A stretch of DNA of 64,000 nt from Deefgea rivuli DSM 18356 (GTDB lineage Bacteria > Pseudomonadota > Gammaproteobacteria > Burkholderiales > Chitinibacteraceae), in contig NZ_JHVM01000014.1 in NCBI RefSeq assembly GCF_000620145.1, positions 1 to 64,000 on the forward strand, read 5' to 3'. Below the pieces are notes generated by a model. The model had not been told where the DNA came from, made no database searches, and was given only the letters and a program-made list of their open reading frames with translations. The position numbers and the translations under genes are program-made. Positions 9,008 through 18,479 of the stretch are shown one piece after another (within the stretch, counting starts at the first letter, position 1; each line of letters begins with the position of its first letter).

Positions 9008-9268
9008 TTTTACAACTCCTTTGAATTAAACCCATCGCTAAACTGTGAATATGAAAACTTGATGTCAGCATAATTTGCAGCTCACTATGCCGTAACTTTT
9101 TTGAAATATCAAACAAACGCCTTATTTTCTTTCGGGAGCAATAGGTACTGCCCCAGCATCACTGCTGCGCTGATGTGCAGTAGTCAATACGCCATCAACC
9201 CAGCAAAAATCAAGCAAAGGGCAATCACTCAGTGTATAAATGGCAACCCCATTGATGACCGACGACCA

Positions 9269-10252
9269 ATGAAAATCAGCCTTGTTATTCCCTTTTTCAA
9301 TCCGAATCCCACGCATTTTAGCGAGATGCTGCAAGGGCTCTTGCAGGCCGATTGGCGGGAATTTCAGCAAGTCGAAGTGATTTTGATTAACGATGGCGGC
9401 TCGTTCTCAGGGCAGGGGCAAATTGCTGACTTTATTCAGCAAGCGCCGTTGATGAGCGTACAAATGATTGAGCTGGCGAGCAATCAAGGCGTATCTTGCG
9501 CCAGAAATGCCGGCATGGCGGCGGCAACGGGCGATTGGATTGCGTTTCACGATGCCGATGACATCAGCTTGCCGCAGCGCTTTATTCAATCCGCGCAGTT
9601 TTTGCAGCAGAATCCAGATGTGATTGCCGTGGCGGGTGATATGCACGTGTTTGACGAGGCCAATCCGTTGGCATCGGTGCGCTTATTTCCATTAAGCCAC
9701 ACCGAGATTACAGTCGATAATCTATTTTATTGCGCGATGGCGCAGCCTGCATTGATGATTAATCGCCAGCGCTGGCTCGCCAGTGGCGTGTATTACACGC
9801 CGAAAATGGATATGGCGCAGGATTGGGATTTTTTAATCCGATTGGGTTTGCACGGGCAATTGGCGAATTTGGGGGTTCCGCTGGTGCGTTACCGACAGCA
9901 TCAGCAGCAGCGCAGCAGCGGCATCCAGCGCGAACATGCGAATCGACATGTACGGCAAATCTGGCAAGATCAACTCCAGCGCCTTGGCATCGCCGTCACG
10001 CCCGAATTACTGCACGCGCATGGTTTATTGTCGCCGTATTGGCTGTGGCAAATCACCGATCTGGACGGTGCATGGGCACTGACTGAATCCGCCGTTCAAT
10101 ACTGGGGCGAGGCGCTGATTGAACACAATCACAGCAGCAGCTATGTCGACCCCACCTTGCTACAACAACGCATCCGCCACATTCAACGCCAATGGCGCGC
10201 CTGGCAAGCCAGCGGCCAAGCCAGCGCTCAGGTCACACAGCTATTTACTTAA
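9269..10252 (+). CDS. Family 2 glycosyltransferase
   Basis: About 327 residues from the ATG at 9269 (MKISLVIPFFNPNP). The open frame extends 56 codons upstream, but that part does not look like the family. GT-A fold features: VEVILINDGG around residue 40, NQGVSCARNAGMA near 72, and the DXD-type FHDADD near 93, which would bind a nucleotide-sugar and metal. A C-terminal helical region follows. Likely transfers a sugar in surface polysaccharide or glycoprotein synthesis. It stands alone and converges on the minor-pilin operon, so the acceptor is unknown; pilin glycosylation is only a guess. Confidence 0.85.
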   Translation: MKISLVIPFFNPNPTHFSEMLQGLLQADWREFQQVEVILINDGGSFSGQGQIADFIQQAPLMSVQMIELASNQGVSCARNAGMAAATGDWIAFHDADDISLPQRFIQSAQFLQQNPDVIAVAGDMHVFDEANPLASVRLFPLSHTEITVDNLFYCAMAQPALMINRQRWLASGVYYTPKMDMAQDWDFLIRLGLHGQLANLGVPLVRYRQHQQQRSSGIQREHANRHVRQIWQDQLQRLGIAVTPELLHAHGLLSPYWLWQITDLDGAWALTESAVQYWGEALIEHNHSSSYVDPTLLQQRIRHIQRQWRAWQASGQASAQVTQLFT

Positions 10253-10278
10253 ACTAAGCAAATCGGGATCAAAGATAA

Positions 10279-10329
10279 TGGGTATATAAATGCAGCCATG
10301 GTGAAAAAATGCCTACATTCATATACCCA
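10279..10329. repeat. 51-bp dispersed palindrome, copy 3
   Basis: Arms TGGGTATAT and ATATACCCA are exact inverted repeats. It lies between the convergent glycosyltransferase and pilV genes, three bases beyond the pilV stop codon. Confidence 0.8.
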
Positions 10330-10332
10330 TGT

Positions 10333-10773
10333 TTATCGCAAACTAATCAAACGGCTCAAACTAACATTGTTCCGCGCATTAGTGACATCATTCCAGTACA
10401 CCAGCACATCAATCCGCTGCACGTCACATCCAGTCGCGCAGTTGGTATTGTTATTAAAGCTACTCGGGCTGGCGCTACTTTTATTCACGGTGAGCCAGTT
10501 AATTTCATAAGTGGCATTGACGCCAGCGATGCTGCCCGCCGTCTTCGATTGCGGAGTTAGCCTTGCGACGCTGGATTGCTGAATCAACTGATTCATTTGC
10601 TGATTCGCGAGCAAGGTCGCTTCGGCGCGTTGCATCGCAATCGCCTGATTTTGCGTGATCTGCGTTTGAAATCGCGTAAGCGTTAAAAAGCCGCCCGCCA
10701 AAATCAATAATGAAATCAGCACTTCAATCAAACCCACACCGGCTTGGCGTGTAGAAAAAGGCTTATTGAACAT
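10333..10773 (-). CDS. pilV: Type IV pilus modification protein PilV
   Basis: 146 residues from ATG 10773. The class III prepilin leader is visible: a short charged start, then AGVGLIEVLISLLILAGGFL, with Gly-Leu at the PilD cleavage point and Glu at position +5. The remainder is a small globular domain ending ISLR. PilV belongs to the minor pilins that prime type IV pilus assembly. It is the last gene of the fimT-pilW-pilX-pilV operon and overlaps the upstream pilX by about 11 bases, indicating translational coupling. Confidence 0.88.
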   Translation of the reverse strand: MFNKPFSTRQAGVGLIEVLISLLILAGGFLTLTRFQTQITQNQAIAMQRAEATLLANQQMNQLIQQSSVARLTPQSKTAGSIAGVNATYEINWLTVNKSSASPSSFNNNTNCATGCDVQRIDVLVYWNDVTNARNNVSLSRLISLR

Positions 10774-12217
10774 AATCACGCCAGCGCCCCGCTTGCCGAG
10801 AAACCGAAAAATTCGCCAAAATATTCAAACCTTGCAAGTGGCGCAGCTCGGTTTTAGTCGCAAATGAACCCGTTCCCACAATGTCGCCATCAACAATCCC
10901 CGCACCATTGATTTGCATTACGCCAGTGAAATTGAGATTGCCACGCACATAGCTCGCGCCATAAGTGAGTAGCCGTGATTTAGACGGCAAAGTTAAATTG
11001 CCATCAAAAATCAAGGTCACACCACGGTTATACGAATAACCTGCCGCCAGTGCGGCATTACCAATCGCTGGGTCGCCAGCGGCCAGAGGAATAAAGTCGG
11101 CACTGCTCAGCGCAGGCACATCGGGTGGGCCGGAAATCGCACCCGCGCCATTATCGGTAGTTAGCGTTTGGCTATATCCCGCAATGCAGTTTTTCCCTGC
11201 GATCAGATTAATCGTTCCTGCTGCGCCCGCATCCAGCGATGGATCTATCCAGTACACGGCACCGCGTGGGGTTTTGGTAAAACTGGCATCGGGCCCCGCC
11301 ACATACGTCGGCGTATACGATGCAGGCTTATAGGGCCGCCTTAATTCGCTATTTTTGTTTTGGCATTCGGCATTAAATTCCGCCACGCTCAGGCGGCGAT
11401 ACATGCTGTTGTCGTAGGCGGCCGTAGTTTGCCCACCCGAAGTCTGATAACGCGTAAATTTACTCACATCCAGATATTGACTCGGCTGCTGACCAAACAC
11501 GCTATAAAACAAATCGTTGGCACTGGTACCGGCTAAAGTGCTGTCGCTTTTTTTACTGTCATCAGCCCAGCCTTTTTTCCCATTGCGAAACTGCGCTGGT
11601 GCGCCAGTGGCCGTGCTGCCTGAATTTAACGATACGCCAGTCAGTGGTGAATCAGGCTGCATACTGACATCCACCGCGCCCCATACATTGACACTGCCTC
11701 TCACAGTCAATGAATTCGCCAAGCCCACCGCCGCCAGATTCAAATCTTGCGTGATGACGGTCTTGGCCGAACATAAATTCGACCAATTGGAAAAAGTCCC
11801 TGTCAGCGCTGGGCAATCGGCAAAGCCAGTGCTCGCGATACGCAGCGTATTGTTATTGATTTGATTAACTTGAAAAAAGAAGGCACTCGCACGACCCAAT
11901 GCATTCAGACTACCAATCACTCGATTCTCGGCAAAGATCACATTTCCATTGTTATCCAGCGCCGCATTGCTCGCCGTCAACATCACATTATTGGTATCTA
12001 AATACAGACTGCTATTACGCTGAATATCGGCAATAAAAAAATCAATTCCAGCTTCCGCCGCATGGCGTGCCTGTACATTCCACATTTGATTGGAAATCGA
12101 TTTTTGCTCAATAAACAAACCACGATTGAGGTAAGCCAAAATCCCGGTCGACAGCAATAAAATCATAATGCTAGTAAACAGCGTGGCCATTCCATTTTCT
12201 GCTTGCCGTATCTTCAT
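10763..12217 (-). CDS. PilX-like minor pilin / pilus assembly protein, long form
   Basis: About 484 residues from ATG 12217 (preceded by GAGGTGA). The N-terminus has the PilX-type signature: ENGMATLFTSIMILLLSTGI, one hydrophobic helix, then QARHAAEAGIDF. PilX proteins are usually under 250 residues. This one carries a large extra C-terminal region rich in Gly, Ser, Ala, Asn and Thr, with beta-solenoid-like repeats of polar and hydrophobic residues. It may form an exposed tip structure in place of a separate tip protein. It follows pilW and overlaps pilV. Confidence 0.75.
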   Translation of the reverse strand: MKIRQAENGMATLFTSIMILLLSTGILAYLNRGLFIEQKSISNQMWNVQARHAAEAGIDFFIADIQRNSSLYLDTNNVMLTASNAALDNNGNVIFAENRVIGSLNALGRASAFFFQVNQINNNTLRIASTGFADCPALTGTFSNWSNLCSAKTVITQDLNLAAVGLANSLTVRGSVNVWGAVDVSMQPDSPLTGVSLNSGSTATGAPAQFRNGKKGWADDSKKSDSTLAGTSANDLFYSVFGQQPSQYLDVSKFTRYQTSGGQTTAAYDNSMYRRLSVAEFNAECQNKNSELRRPYKPASYTPTYVAGPDASFTKTPRGAVYWIDPSLDAGAAGTINLIAGKNCIAGYSQTLTTDNGAGAISGPPDVPALSSADFIPLAAGDPAIGNAALAAGYSYNRGVTLIFDGNLTLPSKSRLLTYGASYVRGNLNFTGVMQINGAGIVDGDIVGTGSFATKTELRHLQGLNILANFSVSRQAGRWRDYVQ

Positions 12218-12225
12218 CACTCACC

Positions 12226-12990
12226 TCACTGAAATGCCGTCACTCGGTTTTCTAGCCAGACGGTCGTCGTCAACTGACGCACTTCAGTCGGCCGAGTCGT
12301 TAAACGACCACTGATGGTGACTTTTAAAGACAACACCGGCGCGCCGCTGGGCCACGGGCATTGCGATGCAGGTGGCGACGAGCCGCTGCAGGCCAGATCA
12401 CCATTGCTAAAACTGAGGGCGGTAATTTCAATCAAGGTGCTATCCGTGAGATCGCTCCACGTTCCCGCCGAGCAGCTGGTATACGAACACACCACACACG
12501 AAGTTCGCACCTGCAACACGCCATTACTCAAGCGCACTCCGGTTAACTCGCCATCGTCATACAAATCTACTCTGCGATCGGCTGTTAAATTGCCGTTACG
12601 GTTGTAGCCATACAAGAGGCAACTGCCCGCTGGCGTAACAACAGGGCGATACATGCGTAAAAACGTATCTGGATTCACTGTGGCATTAATCGGATTGATA
12701 TTATTTCCGGTGATCCCCGCAGTGCTTAGCTCAGCTAGATCGGCACTTGCCAAAGACGGTAGGCCTTGGTAATAACCGGCGCGCTTCACATCATTACTAA
12801 TAAATTGCAGCGCCAGACGCAGCTCGGCATCGAGTTTATTGCGCGTTAGATTATTGCCACTGCTTTGCAGCATATTGATAAAAAACGTGCTCGCGCCCAG
12901 CAATAAAAATAAGCCAATCGTCATTGCGATCATCAGCTCGATGAGATTAAAGCCGCGTGCACGGCCTAGTGAGCGATGGATTATGGGCAT
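12226..12990 (-). CDS. pilW: Type IV pilus minor pilin PilW
   Basis: 254 residues. Prepilin leader ending RARGFNLIELMIAMTIGLF, with cleavage after Gly and Glu at +5, then LRLALQFISNDVKRAGYYQG, which is typical of PilW. Contains a cysteine pair cluster (CVVCSYTSC) in the C-terminal domain. It overlaps fimT by 10 bases and ends 9 bases before pilX. Confidence 0.87.
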   Translation of the reverse strand: MPIIHRSLGRARGFNLIELMIAMTIGLFLLLGASTFFINMLQSSGNNLTRNKLDAELRLALQFISNDVKRAGYYQGLPSLASADLAELSTAGITGNNINPINATVNPDTFLRMYRPVVTPAGSCLLYGYNRNGNLTADRRVDLYDDGELTGVRLSNGVLQVRTSCVVCSYTSCSAGTWSDLTDSTLIEITALSFSNGDLACSGSSPPASQCPWPSGAPVLSLKVTISGRLTTRPTEVRQLTTTVWLENRVTAFQ

Positions 12991-13547
12991 GCCGGATACC
13001 CCGCCATTGCTGTTTTGGCGCAGGATTTTAAGCGCCCAACCGGATTAAGCGTAATCGTGATAGCCATTTGGCTATCGCGCTGGCTCGTGAGCGTCATCAC
13101 CTGATTACTAGTCAATACGGTTGAAGTTTTACTCAAGGGAAAACCGCGCACCGCATCAAACTGAATCGCGTCAAAACCGGTTTTAGTCAAGCTGGTGTTT
13201 TTGCCTTCCGCCACGGTGTAATTGAGCAAATCACAAACCGTGCTCGCTCCCGGCTGACAGCTGCACGGGCTGCTGGGTGTGCCACTGGCGCGCGCGACAC
13301 CCACGCACCAAACCGTACCACTTTCGACCACCAGATACGAGTTTCGATTCGAGCGAATGGCTTCGCTGCGCGCCAAATTAATCGCCGACAACACCGCCTC
13401 TGCGCCGCTCACTGTGTTTTTCTTCGCCATCATTTGAGTAAATGATGGCAAGGCAATCGACAGCAGGATGCCTAAAATCACCACGACCACCATCGCCTCG
13501 ATCAGCGTAAAACCTTGAGAAAAATGAATTTTCGACCGAGCCCGCAT
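12981..13547 (-). CDS. fimT: GspH/FimT family minor pseudopilin
   Basis: 188 residues from ATG 13547, which has GGAG at good spacing; 6 extra codons upstream are unlikely to be used. Prepilin motif QGFTLIEAMVVVVILGILLS, then NLARSEAIRSNRNSYLV, the hallmark of GspH/FimT. First gene of the minor-pilin operon. No PilY1 or major pilin gene follows, so those must be encoded elsewhere. Confidence 0.88.
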   Translation of the reverse strand: MRARSKIHFSQGFTLIEAMVVVVILGILLSIALPSFTQMMAKKNTVSGAEAVLSAINLARSEAIRSNRNSYLVVESGTVWCVGVARASGTPSSPCSCQPGASTVCDLLNYTVAEGKNTSLTKTGFDAIQFDAVRGFPLSKTSTVLTSNQVMTLTSQRDSQMAITITLNPVGRLKSCAKTAMAGYPACP

Positions 13548-13925
13548 GGCAACTCCGTAATGCAATCAAAGTGCACTTCAGCATAGGCCGACTTCGGCCG
13601 AATGATCTGCGCCACTCAAGCGAGTGGCACACTTGAACGGATAAAAGGAAAAGTACAGCCAACACTTGCTGAAACCAAGCTAACAATACAGCAAGGATCT
13701 CATCAGAAAACGCAAGGAATTAGCTAGGGTAATCAACGCTAAGCCATGCGATACATAGCTTGCATTATAATACCCCAATGCAGTATAAACATCATAAAAC
13801 GCTAATGTAAATAAGTACATCCCCATCCAATCACTGCAAATTCACACTGGTGCGGCGAAAATCCCGCACCTTTAATCAGGCCAACTTATTACCTAATAAC
13901 AAAACTTCATCCAAGCTTTATAATT
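13548..13925. other. Divergent intergenic region, fimT / LTA-synthase-like gene
   Basis: About 380 bases separating two divergent genes. It should carry both promoters. A TATAAT at 13766-13771 has no convincing -35 partner. No repeat copy, RNA gene or ORF could be supported. Confidence 0.5.
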
Positions 13926-15623
13926 GTGTCTTTAAATTTTAATCGTAGCCTGATAGTGAAGTTACCAAGCTCTTTCTCGCCCGCGCTTTTGCTGCGCCTC
14001 GCTCTTCCTCTTTTGCCCATTCTGGCGCTAATTGGCGGCAGAATCTGGGTGGATACACAATGGAATATGCCCAGAATGGGCTTTTCCTTGCTGCTGTATT
14101 TTTTCTTCGCGGCATTTTTGCAGCGTTGGGCTGCCGTGGTCGCCACTTTGGCGCTGGAAGGGTTGCTGCTAAATATTTCGTATGTGAAAGAAGCTGCAAC
14201 CAGCGAGCCTTTGCTCGGCGTGGATTTGTTTGAAGTCGGCCAAGGCATGGCGCTCACTGGCTATATGGATTGGCATATCTGGGCGTATGCGCTCATCCTG
14301 TTCGCAGCGCTGGGCTACGGCCTATGGCGTCGCCCGCCACTGCGCGCGTTACGCCTTGGCATGGCACTGCTGCTGTGTATTTTGGTCGGCATGCAGCTTG
14401 ATCGCACCGGTAGAATGTCGGCCTATGCCCAGCCTTTGATGGCGCAATATCTGGGTAGCAATTATTCCAATTACAACTTCCGCGTGAATGCCAAAGACAA
14501 TGGCATTTTGGGACATTTGCTACTCACCGCCGAAACCGCGCATAAACCCAAAGCCGGCCAGCACCAGTTTTACGCGCAAACTTTGCCGCCCGAAGCCAAT
14601 CCCAGCAGCCCCGATATCGTCGTTGTGATGTGTGAGTCTTGCTATACCGAGCCGCGCTTTGCGACCAAAATGGCCGAACTCACGCAGGCTGGGTTTACCG
14701 AAGCCCGCGTGATTAGTCCGGTGTACGGCGGCGGCACCGCCGAAGCGGAATTTGAAGCACTCACCGGCCTATCGGCCTACACGCTACCGGGCATCGATTT
14801 TCAAAACTTCGCGGGCCAATTTAGCGACAAAATCAGCGCGCTACCGCATGCACTGAATGATGTCGGTTACACCACGATTGGCATGCACAATTACTTTGGC
14901 ACTTTCTGGAAACGAAAAACGGTCTACCCGAAATTGGGCTTTGAGCAAATTGCCTTTGTCGACCAAATGCATTGGAAACGTAAAGACGGCTGGCCAAAAG
15001 ATCAATCGCTCTACAAGCAAGCTTTAGCGCACTATCACGTCGCGCCAGCGGGGAAAAAACAGTTTATGTTTTTGGTCACCGTGAACACGCACGGGCCGTT
15101 TATCAAGCAAAACGACAGCGGCGTCGGCCAATATCAAGAACGCCTAGACCAAGCGATAGATGATTTTTCCGCGTTCACACAGCAACTCGAAGCCAGCGCA
15201 AAAAAACGCAAACGCGATGTGGTGATCGTGATTTTTGGCGACCATAAACCGGGATTGAATCAGGAGTTTTTTGAACGCGGCATTTTGGACGCCAGCTTTT
15301 TTAGCAACCGTAACCCAAACAATTTGCAGTTCAAAAACATTTTAAGCAATGAACAAACGCGAATTCGCGGCGATGTACCACTATTCATCAAATACAGCCG
15401 CCACCCCGAACAAGCACAAGCCATCGCCGAAAAATTACAAAACCGCCCGCTATTTTGCCTGCCCGCAGAACTAGCAAGATTGACGAATAACACCGACCCA
15501 TTCTTCGACGCCGTCGCCCAACGTTGCGCCAGCAATGACAGCTTCTACACCAAAGATCTATGGTGGCGAAGTGTGTTTCCTGAGGCGGTGTATGCAGAGC
15601 GCTTGTTTGCGGAAACGAACTAA
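13926..15623 (+). CDS. LTA synthase family membrane sulfatase/phosphotransferase
   Basis: 565 residues. About five transmembrane helices in residues 20-165, then a periplasmic alkaline-phosphatase-fold domain. Sulfatase motifs: DIVVVMCESCYTE near residue 230 (metal/nucleophile region; the family nucleophile is Thr), VYGGGTAEAEFEALTG near 264, VNTHGPF near 385 and FGDHKPGL near 440. In Gram-negatives such proteins transfer phosphoglycerol or phosphoethanolamine to envelope glycans. The acceptor here is unknown. Start is GTG 13926. It shares a bidirectional terminator with the peroxidase gene. A 51-bp repeat lies 20 bases after the stop. Confidence 0.82.
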   Translation: MSLNFNRSLIVKLPSSFSPALLLRLALPLLPILALIGGRIWVDTQWNMPRMGFSLLLYFFFAAFLQRWAAVVATLALEGLLLNISYVKEAATSEPLLGVDLFEVGQGMALTGYMDWHIWAYALILFAALGYGLWRRPPLRALRLGMALLLCILVGMQLDRTGRMSAYAQPLMAQYLGSNYSNYNFRVNAKDNGILGHLLLTAETAHKPKAGQHQFYAQTLPPEANPSSPDIVVVMCESCYTEPRFATKMAELTQAGFTEARVISPVYGGGTAEAEFEALTGLSAYTLPGIDFQNFAGQFSDKISALPHALNDVGYTTIGMHNYFGTFWKRKTVYPKLGFEQIAFVDQMHWKRKDGWPKDQSLYKQALAHYHVAPAGKKQFMFLVTVNTHGPFIKQNDSGVGQYQERLDQAIDDFSAFTQQLEASAKKRKRDVVIVIFGDHKPGLNQEFFERGILDASFFSNRNPNNLQFKNILSNEQTRIRGDVPLFIKYSRHPEQAQAIAEKLQNRPLFCLPAELARLTNNTDPFFDAVAQRCASNDSFYTKDLWWRSVFPEAVYAERLFAETN

Positions 15624-15643
15624 AGCAGCACCAGAAAAATCTA

Positions 15644-15694
15644 TAGGTATATAGCCACAAGCCATTAGCTAAAAAGCTTAGGAACAAATACCCA
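15644..15694. repeat. 51-bp dispersed palindrome, copy 4
   Basis: Arms TAGGTAT and ATACCCA. It sits between the stop of the LTA-synthase-like gene and its terminator, so it would be part of the 3' untranslated region. Confidence 0.7.
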
Positions 15695-15696
15695 TA

Positions 15697-15734
15697 AAAA
15701 AGCCGTTCAGCCATCAAACTGAACGGCTTTAAAA
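15697..15734. terminator. Bidirectional terminator
   Basis: Stem AAAAGCCGTTCAG / CTGAACGGCTTT with an 8-base loop and A/T runs on both sides. It lies between the convergent genes 13926-15623 and 15747-16673. Confidence 0.88.
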
Positions 15735-15746
15735 TGGCTGAATCAT

Positions 15747-16673
15747 TTACTTTGCTAATCGCGCCAGCGCCTCGCGGCTTGGGGCAAAGAACGCTGCGCC
15801 GCTGACGGCGCGGCTGAAATTGAGTAGATGGTCGACACGGCCATCGGACGTTGGTGCGATCATTTTGGCGAGCATTTTTTCGAAATTCGCGGGCGTTTTG
15901 CAATACGACGCGAAATACAGGCCTTGATCGCCACCTGGGGTGCCATACGGCAAAGAATGGCGCAGGATTTCGAGTTCTTCCCCATTTTCTTCAATCACCA
16001 CGCGGCTAATGTGCGCGGTAAGTGGCTTGTCGTCATCGGCTAATTCTTCATTGCTTTCTTTGGTGCGCCCTATCACGGCTTCTTGCTGCTTCACCGGCAA
16101 TTTATTCCACGTTTCCATGCGGTGTACATAGCGCTGAATATGCAAATAGCTGCCGCCCGCCCATGCCGCATCCTCAGATCCAACCAGCGCCACTTGCGCG
16201 CGGGCTTCATCTTGCGGATTTTCTGTGCCATCAACAAAGCCGGTGAGATCGCGGCAATCGCGGTAGCGAAAACCATGCGTGGTTTCAATCACATCAAGGC
16301 AATGACTGCTGGCTTGCACCACCATCGTGGCAAATTCATGCAGCAAATCGTAACGCTCAGCGCGTAAATGCAACACGACATCGGCCGAAGTAGAGGGTGC
16401 GGGATGAATCGCACCGGGAATACGCGGAAAACTTCGCAGCAATTCAGGCTTTTCGCCCAAATAAAATTCCGGCCAAACTTCAGCACCAAATCCTAGCACC
16501 ACACAGAACTGCGCTTCTGGATGGGCTGCAGCCAGCTCGTCGGCCTTGCTCGGCAAAGTGGCAAAGAACGCTTTCAGTTCGGCATCGGCTCGACGACCGA
16601 GGCGGCGGCGAAATAATAAAAACAAACCATTACTCGAAGCAGCGGGCAAAATGCCACTTTGCGGTGTAAACAT
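15747..16673 (-). CDS. Dyp-type peroxidase (YfeX-like)
   Basis: 308 residues, cytosolic (no signal peptide). Haem peroxidase of the dye-decolorizing family: the signature GFVDGTENP near residue 162 contains the catalytic Asp of the GXXDG motif, and a conserved HISRVVIEENGEE segment near 247 should carry the proximal haem region. The length matches YfeX-type class P enzymes. Possible roles are peroxide removal or porphyrin oxidation. Good RBS AGGAAAGGC. The next gene on the strand (16693) starts only after a short gap upstream, so the esterase and peroxidase may be co-transcribed with qor. Confidence 0.93.
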   Translation of the reverse strand: MFTPQSGILPAASSNGLFLLFRRRLGRRADAELKAFFATLPSKADELAAAHPEAQFCVVLGFGAEVWPEFYLGEKPELLRSFPRIPGAIHPAPSTSADVVLHLRAERYDLLHEFATMVVQASSHCLDVIETTHGFRYRDCRDLTGFVDGTENPQDEARAQVALVGSEDAAWAGGSYLHIQRYVHRMETWNKLPVKQQEAVIGRTKESNEELADDDKPLTAHISRVVIEENGEELEILRHSLPYGTPGGDQGLYFASYCKTPANFEKMLAKMIAPTSDGRVDHLLNFSRAVSGAAFFAPSREALARLAK

Positions 16674-16692
16674 GCCTTTCCTTTGTAATCAA

Positions 16693-17271
16693 TTAATTCG
16701 TCGTTCTTTGACAAGCAAATGCCCAGATTTCGGGCAAATACGCTGGGTAGTCAATAAAACTATGGTCACCGCCAGGAATAATTGTTTGCTGGCTGGCGGC
16801 ATACCATTGCACTGCATCCTTAAAATCCAGCACTTCATCGCCCGTTTGTACGAGTAGCCAGTAGCGATCAAAAGCGCTCGGCGCACGCTCAAGCTGACAA
16901 AGTTTATCAGCAAAACTGGCGTCGATAAAATGGATTTCACCGGTTTGGTAATTGGTTTGCTCGCCCAAATACTGATTGATTAAAGTATACGGACGAACGG
17001 CCGGATTAATCAGCACCGCTCTACCTCCAAATTTCTCAACCGCCCATGTGGCGAAAAATCCACCCAATGAGCTACCGATCAAACAAAAATCACCCTGCAA
17101 AGGCGCGAGCAGCTCTGTGAGCATTTGCTCAGCCGCTTGCGGCTCCATCGGAATGCTTGGGCAGAGATAATGCGCCGCCAAACCTTGCTGCGCCATCCAT
17201 GCCGCCGTGTCTTGTGCTTTTTGCGACAGTGGGCTGGATAAAAATCCGTGCAAATAGATCAATGTTGTCAT
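16693..17271 (-). CDS. YqiA-like alpha/beta-fold esterase
   Basis: 192 residues from ATG 17271. Begins MTTLIYLHGFLSSPLSQKA and has the nucleophile elbow GSSLGGFFA near residue 72, with a late Asp (QTGDEVLDF) and His (GGDHSFIDY) completing a Ser-Asp-His triad. This matches the YqiA/YcfP esterase family, which acts on short acyl esters; its physiological substrate is unknown. The start overlaps the qor stop as ATGA, so translation is coupled to the upstream quinone reductase. Confidence 0.87.
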   Translation of the reverse strand: MTTLIYLHGFLSSPLSQKAQDTAAWMAQQGLAAHYLCPSIPMEPQAAEQMLTELLAPLQGDFCLIGSSLGGFFATWAVEKFGGRAVLINPAVRPYTLINQYLGEQTNYQTGEIHFIDASFADKLCQLERAPSAFDRYWLLVQTGDEVLDFKDAVQWYAASQQTIIPGGDHSFIDYPAYLPEIWAFACQRTTN

Positions 17272-18242
17272 GGCAATAAGATCGTCGAACCCTGAGTACG
17301 GCGCGCGGCCAAATCCAAGTGCGCCTGCTGTACATCCGCCAAGGCGTAACTTTGGCCAATTTGCGGCGTGATCCACGATTTGGCCAGCGCGGCGAAATAA
17401 TCTTGCGCGGTTTCGACCAGTTCAGCGCGATTGGCGGTGTAATGTCCTAAAGTCGGTCGAGTAAAAAACAGCGAACCTTTTTGTGCCAATAAGCCCGGAT
17501 TAAAGCTAGGCACTGCGCCCGATGAATTACCAAAGCTCACCATCATGCCGCGCATCGCCAAGCAATCGAGCGATCCGGCAAAGGTCGCGACGCCTACGCC
17601 GTCGTACACCACCGGCACGCCTTGACCATCTGTCAAATCGCGCACTTGCGCCACCCAATCGTCATCGCTGTAATCAATAACGTGATCGCACCACGCGCTG
17701 GCTTGCTCTGCTTTCTCTGCAGAGCCAACCGTGCCGATCACTCTCACACCCAAAGCTTGCGCCCATTGGCAGGCAATTTGCCCAACGCCGCCTGCTGCTG
17801 CATGAAATAGAATCGTTTGCCCGGCTTGCACCGCAAAAGTGCGTTTCAATAAATACTGCGCCGTCATTCCGCGTAGCAAGGTTCCAGCGGCAACTTCATT
17901 AGGTATTGCCTCAGGAACCAGCACCAGCTTATCCGCAGAGACAATACGGTGTCTTGCATACGCGCCAACACCCGCCCCCACATAGGCGACGCGGTCGCCA
18001 ACTTGCAAATCATGAATACCATGCCCTAGCGCGATAATCTCGCCACAAGCTTCTAAACCCAAGCCCGACGGCATAGGCAGCGGATAAAGGCCGCTGCGAT
18101 GATAGGTATCAATAAAATTTACGCCTATGGCCAAATGCTGCAAGAGCACTTCGCCCGCGCCCAAGGGCGGCAAATCGGCCGGCACCAGTGCCATCACTTC
18201 CACACCGCCGTGCTGCTGGATTTCAATTCGCGTTGTCTGCAT
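17268..18242 (-). CDS. qor: NADPH:quinone reductase (zinc-less MDR family)
   Basis: 324 residues of the medium-chain dehydrogenase/reductase fold. N-terminal GroES-like domain with NFIDTYHRSGLYP near residue 42, typical of Qor, then a Rossmann domain with AAAGGVGQIACQWA near 150. No structural-zinc cysteine cluster is seen, as expected for Qor. It reduces quinones with one electron from NADPH. GGAG precedes the ATG. First gene of a probable qor-yqiA pair. Confidence 0.93.
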   Translation of the reverse strand: MQTTRIEIQQHGGVEVMALVPADLPPLGAGEVLLQHLAIGVNFIDTYHRSGLYPLPMPSGLGLEACGEIIALGHGIHDLQVGDRVAYVGAGVGAYARHRIVSADKLVLVPEAIPNEVAAGTLLRGMTAQYLLKRTFAVQAGQTILFHAAAGGVGQIACQWAQALGVRVIGTVGSAEKAEQASAWCDHVIDYSDDDWVAQVRDLTDGQGVPVVYDGVGVATFAGSLDCLAMRGMMVSFGNSSGAVPSFNPGLLAQKGSLFFTRPTLGHYTANRAELVETAQDYFAALAKSWITPQIGQSYALADVQQAHLDLAARRTQGSTILLP

Positions 18243-18479
18243 TTGCCGTCTCCTCAGGAATATTTATCTTATTCCAGCATCTTGCCCAATGCTCAGTTAA
18301 ATTTACAAGCGCAAACATCAGCAGTCGAGTATTAGGCCGCAAATCCTTCGCCAAATATAGGCAAAATTACCAAGAATTAATCCAGCAAAAATAGAGCTTT
18401 GTCATATAAAGAAAAGCTCGCTCGCGCTATAGTCACGCCATTGCCCACAGTCTGGGCCGCTAGAATTAGGTTTATAAAT

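Noticed and set aside
13735-13777. TAGGGTAAT...AATACCCCA as a possible further repeat copy
   Set aside because: The arm distance is 43 rather than 51 bases and the left arm is imperfect, so it was not counted.
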